Program-made: the position numbers and the translations under genes
The notes under the pieces: model-generated
The model's database searches: none
Told to the model about the DNA's origin: nothing
Seen by the model: only the letters and a program-made list of their open reading frames with translations
Part shown: positions 17,182 through 26,616 of the stretch, piece by piece
Layout of the letters: each line of letters opens with the position of its first letter
Position numbering within the stretch: position 1 is the first letter of the stretch
Assembly (NCBI RefSeq): GCF_014193285.1
Contig: NZ_JACHZE010000002.1
Location: forward strand, 555,559-619,558
Source: Atlantibacter sp. RC6
Lineage (GTDB): Bacteria > Pseudomonadota > Gammaproteobacteria > Enterobacterales > Enterobacteriaceae
Reading direction: 5' to 3'
DNA: 64,000 bases

Positions 17182-18261
17182 TTAATCGAGATAGCGCGTC
17201 GCCATGCGCGGCGTTAAACGGGTGATAAGTTCGTAAGCACTCACTTTTGTCATCGCGGCGATACGTTCGACGGGCAACCCGTCGCCCCACATCACCACGC
17301 CGTCGCCGACCTGGTCCTGCGCCTCAGGGCCGAGATCGACGCAAATCATATCCATCGCCACGCGCCCGACGATGGGCACTTCGCGGCCGTTAACCAGCAC
17401 CGGCGTACCGGACGGGGCACTGCGCGGATAGCCATCGCCGTAGCCCAGCGCAATCACGCCCAGCCGGGTATCGCGCTCGCTGACCCAGGTCCCGCCATAG
17501 CCCACCGGTTCACCCGCCTTATGCTCGCGCACGGCGATCAGGCTGGAGGTGAGCGTCATCACCGGTTTAAATCCGAAGTCTTCGCCCCAGGGTTTGTTAT
17601 CCAGCGGCGAGACGCCGTAAAGAATAATGCCCGGACGCACCCACTCCAGATGGGATTGCGGCCACAGCAGGATGCCGCCCGACGCGCCAATCGAGCGTTG
17701 TCCCGGTTTCCCTTCGGTGAAGTGATTAAAGATGGCGAGCTGCTTTTCGGTCGCGCCGCATTCCGGCTCATCGGCGCGGGCGAAATGGCTGGCGATATTC
17801 ACCGGCTGACGCACGTTTTTACAAGCGCTAAGCCGGGCATAAAATGCCTCGGCATCTTCCGGCAGGACACCCAGACGATGCATGCCGGTATCCAGTTTCA
17901 TCCAGACGGTAACGGGTTCATCCAGCGTCGCCTGTTCCAGCGCCGCCAGTTGCGCATCGTTATGCACCACCGTGTGGAAGCCTTCGCGGGAGATAGCCGG
18001 CAGATCGTCGGCGTTGAAGAAGCCTTCCAGCAGCAGGACAGGCTGTTTAATGCCCCCTTCCCGCAAGCGCAGCGCCTCTTCCAGACGCGCAACGCCGAAA
18101 GCATCGGCATCGGTTAACGTACGCGCGGTCTCCAGCAGACCGTGCCCATAGGCGTTTGCTTTCACAACCGCCACCATGCGACTGTCCGGAGCCAGTTCGC
18201 GCAGGCGTTGCAGGTTGTGTCGCAGAGCGCGGCGGTTAATTACTACGGTTGCCGCTTGCAT
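17182..18261 (-). CDS. alr: Alanine racemase Alr (biosynthetic)
   Basis: Alr interconverts L- and D-alanine with PLP and supplies D-alanine for peptidoglycan. It has 359 residues, the same as E. coli. The N-terminal TIM barrel carries the PLP lysine Lys34 in [10 protein letters not shown]. The C-terminal beta domain carries the second catalytic base, tyrosine, in [12 protein letters not shown]. The start at 18261 is preceded by AAGGAATGAC. It lies between tyrB (110 bp downstream, same strand) and an ERIC element that separates it from dnaB. Confidence 0.97.
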   Translation of the reverse strand: MQAATVVINRRALRHNLQRLRELAPDSRMVAVVKANAYGHGLLETARTLTDADAFGVARLEEALRLREGGIKQPVLLLEGFFNADDLPAISREGFHTVVHNDAQLAALEQATLDEPVTVWMKLDTGMHRLGVLPEDAEAFYARLSACKNVRQPVNIASHFARADEPECGATEKQLAIFNHFTEGKPGQRSIGASGGILLWPQSHLEWVRPGIILYGVSPLDNKPWGEDFGFKPVMTLTSSLIAVREHKAGEPVGYGGTWVSERDTRLGVIALGYGDGYPRSAPSGTPVLVNGREVPIVGRVAMDMICVDLGPEAQDQVGDGVVMWGDGLPVERIAAMTKVSAYELITRLTPRMATRYLD

Positions 18262-18291
18262 GTCATTCCTTGCATTTAAGTGGATTTTACG

Positions 18292-18420
18292 GGGAATCCC
18301 CTAAATCATTCGCGTTGCAGGAAGGCGACGAGTGCGTGAATCCCCAGGAGCTTACATAAGTAAGTGACTGGGGTGAGCGCGCGAAGTCAACGCACCTGCG
18401 GCGTGAATGATGACGGGGAT
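18292..18420. repeat. ERIC element (enterobacterial repetitive intergenic consensus)
   Basis: This is a near full-length, imperfectly palindromic repeat of about 127 bp. It contains GTGAATCCCCAGGAGCTTAC and, directly after, AAGTAAGTGACTGGGGTGAG, the two segments on which the classical ERIC primers were designed. The outer ends pair as ATCATTC and GAATGAT. It lies between dnaB and alr, and its right end abuts the dnaB stop codon at 18421, so it is probably transcribed in the dnaB 3' untranslated region as a large hairpin. Confidence 0.93.
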
Positions 18421-19827
18421 TCATTCGTCATCGTATTGGGGGCCCGCGTAATTATCAAACCGCGACCACTGCCCGTTAAACGTCAGCCGCACCGTACCAA
18501 TTGGCCCGTTACGCTGCTTACCAATAATGATTTCCGCGATCCCTTTCAGGTCGCTGTTCTCGTGATACACCTCATCACGATAGATAAACATAATTAAGTC
18601 GGCGTCCTGTTCAATAGAGCCGGATTCACGCAAATCGGAGTTAACCGGGCGTTTATCGGCGCGCTGCTCCAGCGAGCGGTTAAGCTGGGAGAGCGCCACC
18701 ACCGGCACCTGCAACTCTTTCGCCAGCGCTTTTAGCGAGCGGGAGATTTCGGCAATTTCCAGGGTACGGTTGTCAGACAGCGATGGCACGCGCATCAGTT
18801 GCAGGTAGTCGATCATAATCAGGCTTAACCCGCCGTGCTCGCGGAAAATCCGCCGCGCGCGGGAGCGGACTTCAGTCGGCGTCAGGCCCGAGGAGTCATC
18901 AATATACATATTGCGCTTCTCAAGCAGGATGCCCATGGTGCCGGAAATCCGCGCCCAGTCTTCGTCATCCAGTTGGCCGGTACGGATACGCGTCTGGTCC
19001 ACGCGCGACAGCGACGCCAGCATACGCATCATAATCTGTTCGCCAGGCATCTCCAGGCTGAAAATCAGCACCGGCTTATCCTGCAACATCGCGGCGTTTT
19101 CGCACAGGTTCATGGCGAAGGTGGTTTTACCCATTGAAGGACGCGCCGCCACGATAATCAGGTCGGAACGCTGCAACCCGGCGGTTTTCTTGTTCAGATC
19201 CTGATAGCCGGTATCCACCCCGGTTACGCCGTCATGCGGCTGCTGGTAGAGCGTTTCGATACGCGCCACCGTCGCTTCAAGGATCTGATCGATGCTTTTC
19301 GGGCCTTCGTCTTTATTGGCGCGGTTTTCGGCAATCTGGAACACCCGCGATTCTGCCAGGTCCAGCAGATCTTCGCTGCTGCGCCCTTGCGGATCAAAAC
19401 CGGCATCGGCGATTTCATTGGCCACCGAAATCATGTCGCGCACCACCGCGCGTTCGCGCACGATGTCGGCATAAGCGCTGATATTCGCGGCGCTGGGCGT
19501 GTTTTTTGACAGCTCTGCCAGGTAGGCGAAACCGCCGACGCTATCAAGCTGCCCCTGTTGCTCTAACGATTCGGACAGCGTGATCAGGTCGATGGGTTTG
19601 CCCATCTCCTGCAAACGGTGCATTTCGGTAAAGATATGGCGGTGCGGGCGGGTATAGAAATCCTCCGCCACGACGCGTTCGGCCACGTCATCCCAACGTT
19701 CGTTATCCAGCATTAAACCACCCAACACCGACTGTTCCGCTTCAATCGAATGCGGGGGGATTTTCAACCCGGCGACTTGCGGATCGCGAGGTTCAGTAGG
19801 TTTGTTGAAGGGTTTATTTCCTGCCAT
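18421..19827 (-). CDS. dnaB: Replicative DNA helicase DnaB
   Basis: DnaB is the hexameric 5'-3' helicase of the replication fork. It has 468 residues, against 471 in E. coli. An N-terminal helical collar covers about residues 25-155 (EQSVLGGLMLDNERWDDV), a linker helix follows, and the RecA-like ATPase holds Walker A ARPSMGKTTFAMN and the Walker B region LIMIDYLQLM. SRSLKALAKELQVPVVALSQ is also typical. No intein is present. It is divergent from qorA and is followed immediately by the ERIC element. Confidence 0.98.
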   Translation of the reverse strand: MAGNKPFNKPTEPRDPQVAGLKIPPHSIEAEQSVLGGLMLDNERWDDVAERVVAEDFYTRPHRHIFTEMHRLQEMGKPIDLITLSESLEQQGQLDSVGGFAYLAELSKNTPSAANISAYADIVRERAVVRDMISVANEIADAGFDPQGRSSEDLLDLAESRVFQIAENRANKDEGPKSIDQILEATVARIETLYQQPHDGVTGVDTGYQDLNKKTAGLQRSDLIIVAARPSMGKTTFAMNLCENAAMLQDKPVLIFSLEMPGEQIMMRMLASLSRVDQTRIRTGQLDDEDWARISGTMGILLEKRNMYIDDSSGLTPTEVRSRARRIFREHGGLSLIMIDYLQLMRVPSLSDNRTLEIAEISRSLKALAKELQVPVVALSQLNRSLEQRADKRPVNSDLRESGSIEQDADLIMFIYRDEVYHENSDLKGIAEIIIGKQRNGPIGTVRLTFNGQWSRFDNYAGPQYDDE

Positions 19828-19967
19828 AGTGAATGGAGTTACCGAGTTAGATTAGGGGGACGGGCATTATATACCCTGGGGAAATAAGATGCATCGCGCA
19901 CAAAGCCCGCGATGCCGCATGATCCCATGGGATGTCTGCGCCCAAACGATATGACAGCGGAGGATAC

Positions 19968-20951
19968 ATGGCAATACGCATTGAGTTTCAAAAGCATGGC
20001 GGCCCCGACGTGCTCAAAGCGGTTGAGTTCACCCCTGGCGACCCGGCGGAAAATGAAGTCCAGGTCGAGAATAAAGCCATCGGCATTAACTATATCGATA
20101 CCTATATCCGCAGCGGGTTGTATCCGCCGCCAGCCTTGCCCAGCGGGCTGGGAACCGAAGCCGCTGGCGTAGTGAGCAAAGTTGGCAAAGGCGTCACCCA
20201 TATCAAAGCGGGGGATCGGGTGGTGTATGCCCAGTCATCCCTTGGGGCCTACAGCGACGTGCACAACGTGCCGGCAGATAAAGTCGCCCTGCTGCCTGAC
20301 GCCATCTCTTATGAGCAGGCCGCCGCATCGTTCCTGAAAGGGCTGACGGTGTTCTATCTGCTGCGCAAAACCTATGAGATCAAACCCGACGAGCCGTTCC
20401 TGTTCCACGCGGCGGCGGGCGGCGTAGGGTTGATTGCCTGCCAGTGGGCCAAAGCGCTGGGTTCAAAAATGATCGGCACCGTCGGTTCCGCGCAAAAAGC
20501 GGAACGCGCAAAACAGGCGGGGGCCTGGCAGATCATTAACTACAAAGAAGAGAATATTGTCGAACGGGTGCGCGAAATCACCGGCGGGAAAAAAGTGCGG
20601 GTGGTTTACGACTCGGTGGGCAAAGAGACCTGGGAAGCGTCGCTGGATTGCTTACAGCGCCGCGGTCTGATGGTCAGCTTCGGCAACGCCTCGGGGCCGG
20701 TCACCGGCGTCAATCTCGGCATTCTCAACCAGAAGGGGTCGCTGTTTGTCACCCGCCCTTCGCTGAACGGCTACGTCACCAACCGCGCTGAACTGGAAGA
20801 AGCCAGCAACGAGCTGTTCTCGCTGATCGCCAGCGGGGTGATTAAAGTGGATGTCGCGCCGGAACAGCGCTTTGCGTTAAAAGATGCGCAGAAAGCCCAT
20901 GAGACGCTGGAAAGCCGGGCAACCCAGGGTTCCAGTTTATTGATCCCTTAA
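19968..20951 (+). CDS. qorA: NADPH:quinone reductase QorA
   Basis: This zinc-free medium-chain dehydrogenase (zeta-crystallin type) reduces quinones with NADPH. It has 327 residues, as in E. coli Qor. The GroES-like N-terminal half contains NKAIGINYIDTYIRSGLYPP. The Rossmann half contains the dinucleotide motif AAAGGVGLIACQWAKALG. The ATG at 19968, eight bases after AGGAGG-like GCGGAGGA, matches the E. coli N-terminus; an upstream in-frame ATG at 19932 does not. It is divergent from dnaB and ends in a terminator. Confidence 0.96.
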   Translation: MAIRIEFQKHGGPDVLKAVEFTPGDPAENEVQVENKAIGINYIDTYIRSGLYPPPALPSGLGTEAAGVVSKVGKGVTHIKAGDRVVYAQSSLGAYSDVHNVPADKVALLPDAISYEQAAASFLKGLTVFYLLRKTYEIKPDEPFLFHAAAGGVGLIACQWAKALGSKMIGTVGSAQKAERAKQAGAWQIINYKEENIVERVREITGGKKVRVVYDSVGKETWEASLDCLQRRGLMVSFGNASGPVTGVNLGILNQKGSLFVTRPSLNGYVTNRAELEEASNELFSLIASGVIKVDVAPEQRFALKDAQKAHETLESRATQGSSLLIP

Positions 20952-20960
20952 AAAGAATTA

Positions 20961-20989
20961 GGGCTTCCCGCAGGAAGCCCTTTCTTTTT
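20961..20989 (+). terminator. Terminator of qorA, probably bidirectional with pspG
   Basis: The arms GGGCTTCC and GGAAGCCC have a 4-nt loop and are followed by TTTCTTTTT on the plus strand. On the minus strand the stem is followed by AATTCTTTTT, so it can also end the pspG transcript. Confidence 0.9.
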
Positions 20990-21128
20990 ATAGTTCGCGC
21001 CGTATGTAGGGTACAGCTGCGATGAATTCGTTAACCCATGCATACTGACAGATTAACCCGTCAATTCCTACGCAGCACCCCGAATAAATCCTTACAGGAT
21101 CATCAGGTTGTGACCCATGCCGCAAACC

Positions 21129-21371
21129 TTAGTAACGCCAACGGTTGTTGCGCTGATAAAGCGGAAGCTTCGGCTGTTTTATCGTCCGTACCACCCATAC
21201 AATGGCGACCGCCAGTAATAACCAGGGTAACACTTTAAACATGATGGCGAATAAGCCACCAACAAACATTAATGCCGTCGCCACTGCCAGCGCCGCCAGG
21301 ATACCGAACAGCGACACGCCGGTCACCAGCAGCATCACAAAAAACCCTAACACGAACAGAATTTCCAGCAT
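21129..21371 (-). CDS. pspG: Phage-shock protein G (envelope stress)
   Basis: PspG is a small inner-membrane effector of the phage-shock response to loss of membrane integrity. It has 80 residues starting MLEILFVLGFFVMLLVTGVS, with two or three hydrophobic segments and a basic C-terminus ending NRWRY. I chose the ATG at 21371, behind GGGAGAGAAAGCC; five codons of upstream frame lack E. coli similarity. A sigma-54 promoter lies at 21412-21426. About 140 nt separate the stop from a shared terminator with qorA. RIL-seq work in E. coli described a pspG 3'-UTR sRNA (PspH, as I recall), and the same could exist here. Confidence 0.94.
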   Translation of the reverse strand: MLEILFVLGFFVMLLVTGVSLFGILAALAVATALMFVGGLFAIMFKVLPWLLLAVAIVWVVRTIKQPKLPLYQRNNRWRY

Positions 21372-21411
21372 GGCTTTCTCTCCCAATAAAATGCGTTCCT
21401 GTGAGAGCTAT

Positions 21412-21426
21412 TACAAGAAACATGCC
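21412..21426 (-). promoter_or_regulatory. Sigma-54 promoter of pspG
   Basis: On the minus strand TGGCAT-N5-TTGT fits the -24/-12 sigma-54 consensus (TGGCAC-N5-TTGC) and lies about 40 bp before the pspG start. E. coli pspG is activated by PspF from upstream sites, which here would fall near the end of dusA. Confidence 0.8.
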
Positions 21427-21508
21427 AGAATTAACTCATTGATTATAAAAAGCTACGCCCCGTCACGATGGACGAGGCGTAGCGAATTTGACGATTTTTT
21501 AGCGAAAC

Positions 21509-22507
21509 TTACTGCGGATTAGCGACTTTCTGCAACGCGCGTTCCAGTACTTCGATATCCGCCCCGGCCTTATGGGCGTTTTCGCTTAAATAGCGTCGCC
21601 ACTGGCGCGCGCCGGGTACGCCCTGGAACAGCCCAAGCATATGACGGGTGATATGGCCCAGATACGCGCCCTGGCTCAGTTCACGTTCAATATAAGGATA
21701 CATGGCTCGCACCACCGCAACCGGATCGGCTAATGCGCTATCCACGCCAAAAATTTCTTTATCTACCGCCGCCAGCATCCCCGGATTTTGATATGCCTCG
21801 CGCCCAACCATAACGCCATCCATATGCGCCAGATGCGCTTTCGCCTGCTCAAGCGAGGTGATACCACCGTTGATCGACATCGTTAAATGCGGGAAATCAC
21901 GCTTCAATTGATACACACGCGGATAATCGAGCGGCGGGATTTCGCGGTTTTCCTTCGGGCTCAGGCCCGAGAGCCAGGCTTTACGGGCATGGATGATAAA
22001 CATCTCGCACTCGCCCTTGCCCGATACGGTGTTGATAAAATCACACAGGAATTGGTAGCTGTCCTGGTCGTCTATGCCAATGCGGGTTTTTACGGTGACG
22101 GGAATAGACACCACATCGCGCATCGCCTTGATACAGTCCGCCACGAGTTGCGCATTGCCCATCAGGCACGCGCCGAACATGCCGTTCTGTACGCGGTCAG
22201 ACGGGCAACCGACGTTAAGGTTGATCTCATCGTAGCCACGCGCTTCAGCCAGTTTCGCGCACTGCGCAAGGGCCGCCGGGTCGCTACCACCGAGCTGCAG
22301 CGCCACCGGATGCTCTTCCTCGCTAAATGCCAGATAGTCGCCTTTGCCGTGGATAATCGCCCCGGTGGTCACCATTTCGGTATACAGCAGGGTATGGCGC
22401 GACAGCAGGCGTAAGAAATAACGGCAGTGCCTGTCGGTCCAGTCGAGCATCGGCGCGATGGAAAAGCGGTGAGCGGCAAAAGCGGTAGCTTGAGATTCTG
22501 GCAGCAT
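21509..22507 (-). CDS. dusA: tRNA-dihydrouridine(20/20a) synthase DusA
   Basis: DusA is a flavoenzyme that reduces U20 and U20a in the tRNA D-loop. It has 332 residues from the ATG at 22507 ([10 protein letters not shown]); a TTG two codons earlier could be used instead, and neither has a strong ribosome site. The FMN-binding barrel shows [19 protein letters not shown], the catalytic cysteine in [20 protein letters not shown] and the NGGI phosphate-binding motif. The E. coli homologue sits at the same locus and its 5' end is a known phage attachment site; no prophage is present here. Confidence 0.95.
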   Translation of the reverse strand: MLPESQATAFAAHRFSIAPMLDWTDRHCRYFLRLLSRHTLLYTEMVTTGAIIHGKGDYLAFSEEEHPVALQLGGSDPAALAQCAKLAEARGYDEINLNVGCPSDRVQNGMFGACLMGNAQLVADCIKAMRDVVSIPVTVKTRIGIDDQDSYQFLCDFINTVSGKGECEMFIIHARKAWLSGLSPKENREIPPLDYPRVYQLKRDFPHLTMSINGGITSLEQAKAHLAHMDGVMVGREAYQNPGMLAAVDKEIFGVDSALADPVAVVRAMYPYIERELSQGAYLGHITRHMLGLFQGVPGARQWRRYLSENAHKAGADIEVLERALQKVANPQ

Positions 22508-22563
22508 AATCAAACGATGGCGTATCAGGTTAAAAAAGGGGCGACACTATACCACACTCTGTG

Positions 22564-22592
22564 AAAAGGGGCGGAACGTCGCCACTCCGCCC
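22564..22592 (-). terminator. Terminator of the TraF-like gene
   Basis: On the minus strand the arms GGGCGGA and TCCGCCC enclose a 10-nt loop and are followed by CTTTTC. It lies 8 bp after the stop codon at 22600. Confidence 0.7.
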
Positions 22593-22599
22593 TGTAATG

Positions 22600-23901
22600 T
22601 TAGAATGTCACCTTGAGCTGCGCCCCTGCCCCCCAGGTCTCTTTCTCGCCGACCATGCCGGTTAAATCGATATGCACCCGATTAAGCGGCGCGAAGCCCA
22701 GACCGGCGGTAAACACGTCATTATCATTGCCTTTCATATCCGCACGATAACCGGCGCGCACCGCCAGCCAGGGGAGCGGACGCACTTCCGCGCCTACCCC
22801 GGCGTACTGGCTGTTTTCTTCGCTTTTGAATCCTTTGGTTTCAGTGAGATCGCCGTCAGCAGTCAGCGTCAGCATATCGCGTTGCCAGGCGACACCCGCT
22901 GTGACCAGCGGGGTAATTTCATAAGTATCCCGAAAGCCGTTAACCTCTTTGGTGTCGATATCCCGTGATACCAGATTCTGGCCGCTCAGGGCGACGGTCC
23001 AGTGTTCACTCAAGTCTGCGGCGATACCCGCGTCTACGTTAAACCCTGTGTCGTCGTTGCGATAGCGGCTGCTGTTCCAGTCGCTGCTCTCATAGCGGTA
23101 AATGGGCACGCTGTAGTTATACAGCCAGGTTTTTTGCAATTTCGGCGTTACGCCGAACGAAACCGGCACGCCGCCTAAATCGAATTGTTTAGCAAACGCG
23201 ACACCGTAGTCAGAGACAATCGCCAGCCGACCAAAACCAGTGGAATGCAGGTTATCGGTGATCTCATCGGTGCCGTTAAGAATAGCGTCTGTGGCCACCA
23301 GGCCCGCGGTGAGCCTACTGTTTTGAATCCCACGCAAATAGGTGATGTCGTTCGGATCGATCCATGAGCTCACCCGCGCATGGGCATAGGCTTTTGCCAT
23401 AAAAGCCACTGATAAAACATCGTTTGGTATGCTAACCGCCACCCCGGCCCCGGCGCGTGCGGTCGCGATTTTGCCGTCGAGTGACTCGAGTTGATCGGCC
23501 AGTTCTCCGGCCGCATTTTGAAATTGTTGTACCGATTCGTTGATATTCAGTAAATCTTCCGGACCAAAATCATTGATCACATCTTCGTAATAATTAATGC
23601 GGTCGCTGATGTCATCGATCTGATCCTGAAGATTGTCTTTGTCACTGATTTGCGCGCCTACCGCTGGAAAAATCACGGTAATGTCATCATCGGGTTTAGC
23701 TTTTGCCAGTAACGCCGGGTTAATCAACACGCCACTGCCATAATGCGCAGAGGCGACGCCGGTTCCTCCCATTGCGTCGCCGCGCGCTTCCGTCCAGGTA
23801 TTGGCCGCACTGGCCTGATTCGCCACCAGCAGCGAAACCGCTGCCGTCACCATCGATAGTTTTATTTTTTTCACAGTAGTCCGTCTCGTCATAGTTTGCA
23901 T
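22600..23901 (-). CDS. TraF-like outer-membrane beta-barrel protein (TraF_2 family)
   Basis: The protein has up to 433 residues. A signal peptide with core KLSMVTAAVSLLVANQASA is followed by a mature N-terminus typical of FadL-like barrels of the TraF_2 family (EARGDAMGGTGVASAHYGSG). Residues about 85-140 form a charged, heptad-like helix region (DQIDDISDRINYYEDVINDF). The remainder alternates aromatic and polar residues and ends in Phe, as outer-membrane barrels do. The start is uncertain: ATG at 23901, ATG at 23892 or GTG at 23874, the last giving the shortest signal peptide. It is often annotated as conjugal transfer TraF, but no conjugation genes are nearby. It is divergent from zur, so zinc control is possible. 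Confidence 0.82.
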   Translation of the reverse strand: MQTMTRRTTVKKIKLSMVTAAVSLLVANQASAANTWTEARGDAMGGTGVASAHYGSGVLINPALLAKAKPDDDITVIFPAVGAQISDKDNLQDQIDDISDRINYYEDVINDFGPEDLLNINESVQQFQNAAGELADQLESLDGKIATARAGAGVAVSIPNDVLSVAFMAKAYAHARVSSWIDPNDITYLRGIQNSRLTAGLVATDAILNGTDEITDNLHSTGFGRLAIVSDYGVAFAKQFDLGGVPVSFGVTPKLQKTWLYNYSVPIYRYESSDWNSSRYRNDDTGFNVDAGIAADLSEHWTVALSGQNLVSRDIDTKEVNGFRDTYEITPLVTAGVAWQRDMLTLTADGDLTETKGFKSEENSQYAGVGAEVRPLPWLAVRAGYRADMKGNDNDVFTAGLGFAPLNRVHIDLTGMVGEKETWGAGAQLKVTF

Positions 23902-24175
23902 TACAGGCGCTGTGTCCTACACAGCGGAGAACGATTGCTGCGGATATCCCTATGAGAAACGGGCCTCATGGCCCATCAATGGCGGCGCTGCCTTCAGGCG
24001 GCTCATGTTAATTATTTGTTAGACTTACTATTTATAGATGAGGTTTTTTTAATGCGACACAGCCGAACGGGTGAACGTGTAAAAAAACACGCTTGAAGAT
24101 CAATTCTGAGCGCTGTCGGCGTTTTGGGCGGATCGTGATAAAATACCCGTTTTACGTGACCCCATGAGGAAGCTG

Positions 24176-24691
24176 ATGGATACGACGACGTCCCAACACA
24201 TGCTCGCTCTGGCAGAAGATCTCTGCCAGCAACGGAATGTACGCCTGACTCCGCAGCGCCTTGAAGTGTTGCGTTTAATGACGTTACAGAAAGGTGCGAT
24301 CAGCGCATACGATCTGCTGGATTTGCTGCGTGAATCCGAACCGCAGGCCAAACCGCCCACGGTATATCGGGCACTGGATTTCCTGCTGGAGCAAGGGTTT
24401 GTCCATAAGGTTGAATCCACCAACAGTTATGTGCTGTGCCATTTGTTCGATCAGCCGACGCATACTTCAGCGATGTTTATTTGCGATCGCTGCGGGGTGG
24501 TGAAAGAGCAGAGCGCACAAGGCGTAGAAACGATTATGGATGCGCTAGCCGCGGATATGGGGTTTACGCTGCGACATAATGTGATTGAGGCGCACGGATT
24601 GTGCTCAAGCTGTAAGGAAGTGGAAGCGTGCCGTCATCCGGAACATTGCGGTCACGATCATTCTGTTCAGGTTAAAAAGCGCGGGAAATGA
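24176..24691 (+). CDS. zur: Zinc uptake regulator Zur
   Basis: Zur is a Fur-family repressor that shuts off zinc import genes (znuABC) when zinc is sufficient. It has 171 residues, as in E. coli. The winged helix contains NVRLTPQRLEVLRLM and AKPPTVYRALDFLLEQGFVH. The structural zinc site uses Cys103 and Cys106 (FICDRCG) with a later CSSC pair. The tail HCGHDHSVQVKKRGK is typical. The ATG at 24176 follows GAGGA by five bases; an ATG four codons upstream is less likely. It is divergent from the TraF-like gene. Confidence 0.97.
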   Translation: MDTTTSQHMLALAEDLCQQRNVRLTPQRLEVLRLMTLQKGAISAYDLLDLLRESEPQAKPPTVYRALDFLLEQGFVHKVESTNSYVLCHLFDQPTHTSAMFICDRCGVVKEQSAQGVETIMDALAADMGFTLRHNVIEAHGLCSSCKEVEACRHPEHCGHDHSVQVKKRGK

Positions 24692-24762
24692 AACGGTAAA
24701 GGGTACATCCTTGTACCTGGGCAGGGTAGCCATGAGGGTGACTGACCTGAGAAACGTCAGGA

Positions 24763-24972
24763 TTACCAGCGGTAATCGTTACGGGTTTCCCAGTCTTTCA
24801 CTTCGTTCTCTGCCTGATCTTTCTCGTATCCATAGCGTTCCTGGATTTTCCCTACGAGCTGATCGCGTTTACCTTCAATAACGGTCATATCGTCGTCAGT
24901 GAGTTTACCCCACTGCTCTTTCATTTTACCTTTGAACTGCTTCCAGTTACCGCCGACTTCGTCTTTATTCAT
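24763..24972 (-). CDS. yjbJ: CsbD-family stress protein YjbJ
   Basis: The protein has 69 residues, collinear with E. coli YjbJ, an abundant RpoS-associated protein of unknown function. It has the CsbD pattern GNWKQFKGKMKEQWGKLTDD followed by a GKRDQLVGKIQERYGY helix, hydrophilic throughout and without cysteine. The start follows AGGACTACATC. The 223-bp gap upstream, towards dinF, should carry its promoter. Confidence 0.95.
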   Translation of the reverse strand: MNKDEVGGNWKQFKGKMKEQWGKLTDDDMTVIEGKRDQLVGKIQERYGYEKDQAENEVKDWETRNDYRW

Positions 24973-25195
24973 GATGTAGTCCTCATCGTTCGGTTATAAA
25001 CGCTAAATGTTTATCGTCCATGTCTAACAGTTATTATCTGCTGGACGTGATAATAAGTTTAGTCGACCGTTCCGACTCGTTTGTTATATTCAGAATGTTT
25101 AACCAACCGATAGAGGAAAACACGCCTGGTTTTGTTATAAATATTTTATATATCAGGGCGATAAAGATTAAGTAAATCAGGGCCAGTAGATGTAA

Positions 25196-26530
25196 CTAAC
25201 CATGACCCGGCTCGTTGAACCAACTATTACGCTGCCAGTGACGCCGCCAGATAAGCCACAGCGACAGGCCGCGTAGCGCCAGAAATACCGCAACCGCCAG
25301 CCACAGCCCGTGATTACCCAACCAGGGTAAAGCGATTAACGTTACGCCAAAACCCAGCGCCGCAACGGCCATGCTGTTGCGCATCTCTGCGCCACGGGTG
25401 GCGCCGATAAACATACCGTCCAACAGGTAGCACCATACGCCGACCAGCGGCAGCACCACCTGCCAGGCCAGATAGCGATCCGCCTGCTGTTGCAAAACCG
25501 GCAGCGAAGTGAGCAGCGCCACGATGTGCTCGCCCCACAGCGCATAAATCGCGGCAAACATCAGCGCCACCAGGCCCGCCTGGCGGCAGGCGGCATGCCA
25601 GACCCTGATAAGCTGATTGCTGTTGCCTGCGCCGTAGGCCTGCCCGGAATGGGCTTCTACCGCATAAGCAAAACCATCCAGAGCATAGGCCGTAAAGGTC
25701 AGTAGCGTCATCAATACGGCATTCACCGCCACGATATCGCTGCCCATCCGCGCCCCGAGAATCGTGACGCTGGCGAAGCAGATTTGCAGCAGCAGCGAGC
25801 GCAGCATGATGTCGCGATTTAAAGCCAGTAAACGCCAGATATCGCCGCGCCAGGCGCAGAGCAACATCATCGGGTCAATACCACGCAGTTTCATCACATG
25901 CCAGACCATCATCAGCCCGACAAAGAACGTGATGTATTCCGCCACCAGGGTGGCCAACGCCGCGCCCTGCACGTTCATCTCCAGCCCCACCACCAGCCAC
26001 AAATCGAGCGCGATATTCAGCACATTGCCGACGATTAGCAGGATCACCGGAGCTCGCGCATACTGCACGCCCAACAGCCAGCCTAACAGCACCAGATTTG
26101 CCAGCGTCGCTGGCGCGCTTAGCCAGCGGATTTCAAGAAAACGCCGCGCCTGATGCAGTACCTCTTCGCTACCGCCCACAATATGCAGCGCCAGATCGAT
26201 AAGCGGAGCGCGCAGTAGCATAATTGCAGCCCCCGCCAGCAACGCCAGCAGCAGCGGCTGCACCAGTGCGCGCGCCATCGCCTGTGGATTTTTTGCGCCA
26301 AATGCCTGGGCAGTTAACCCGGTGGTGCTCATGCGTAAAAACAGCAGCAACATAAACAGGAAACTGGTCGCGGTTGCGCCAATGGCGACACCGGCTAAAT
26401 ACACGGGGCTGTCGAGATGGCCGATAACGGCAGTATCTACCAGGCCAAGTAGCGGCACGGTGATATTGGAGAAGATCATTGGTAGCGCCAGGCGCCACAA
26501 TGCTTTATCAGCAGACGTGAAAAATGGCAT
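25196..26530 (-). CDS. dinF: MATE-family multidrug efflux transporter DinF
   Basis: This 444-residue inner-membrane protein has twelve predicted helices in two halves. It has the MATE N-terminal pattern ALPMIFSNITVPLLGLVDTA. E. coli DinF is damage-inducible as part of the lexA transcript and protects against oxidative stress and bile salts. It lies 86 bp after lexA on the same strand. A hairpin with a T-run stands between them, so read-through rather than simple cotranscription is expected. There is no separate LexA box. Confidence 0.95.
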   Translation of the reverse strand: MPFFTSADKALWRLALPMIFSNITVPLLGLVDTAVIGHLDSPVYLAGVAIGATATSFLFMLLLFLRMSTTGLTAQAFGAKNPQAMARALVQPLLLALLAGAAIMLLRAPLIDLALHIVGGSEEVLHQARRFLEIRWLSAPATLANLVLLGWLLGVQYARAPVILLIVGNVLNIALDLWLVVGLEMNVQGAALATLVAEYITFFVGLMMVWHVMKLRGIDPMMLLCAWRGDIWRLLALNRDIMLRSLLLQICFASVTILGARMGSDIVAVNAVLMTLLTFTAYALDGFAYAVEAHSGQAYGAGNSNQLIRVWHAACRQAGLVALMFAAIYALWGEHIVALLTSLPVLQQQADRYLAWQVVLPLVGVWCYLLDGMFIGATRGAEMRNSMAVAALGFGVTLIALPWLGNHGLWLAVAVFLALRGLSLWLIWRRHWQRNSWFNEPGHG

Positions 26531-26561
26531 GACGCAATCCGTAGCGGTAACGCATATCTGT

Positions 26562-26597
26562 AAAAAGCAAAAAGCCGTAACGCGGTGCGCTACGGCT
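26562..26597 (-). terminator. Terminator or attenuator between lexA and dinF
   Basis: On the minus strand the arms AGCCGTA and TACGGCT enclose an inner GC-rich stem and loop and are followed by TTTTTGCTTTTT. It lies about 20 bp after the lexA stop. Confidence 0.8.
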
Positions 26598-26616
26598 TCA
26601 AATCACGCAACAGGAC

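Noticed and set aside
19839..20201. Minus-strand frame overlapping the qorA start
   Set aside because: Shadow of qorA and its promoter; no ribosome site or recognisable product.
22600..23901. Part of a conjugation system (TraF name)
   Set aside because: No other transfer genes, relaxase or origin of transfer nearby; the family name is historical.
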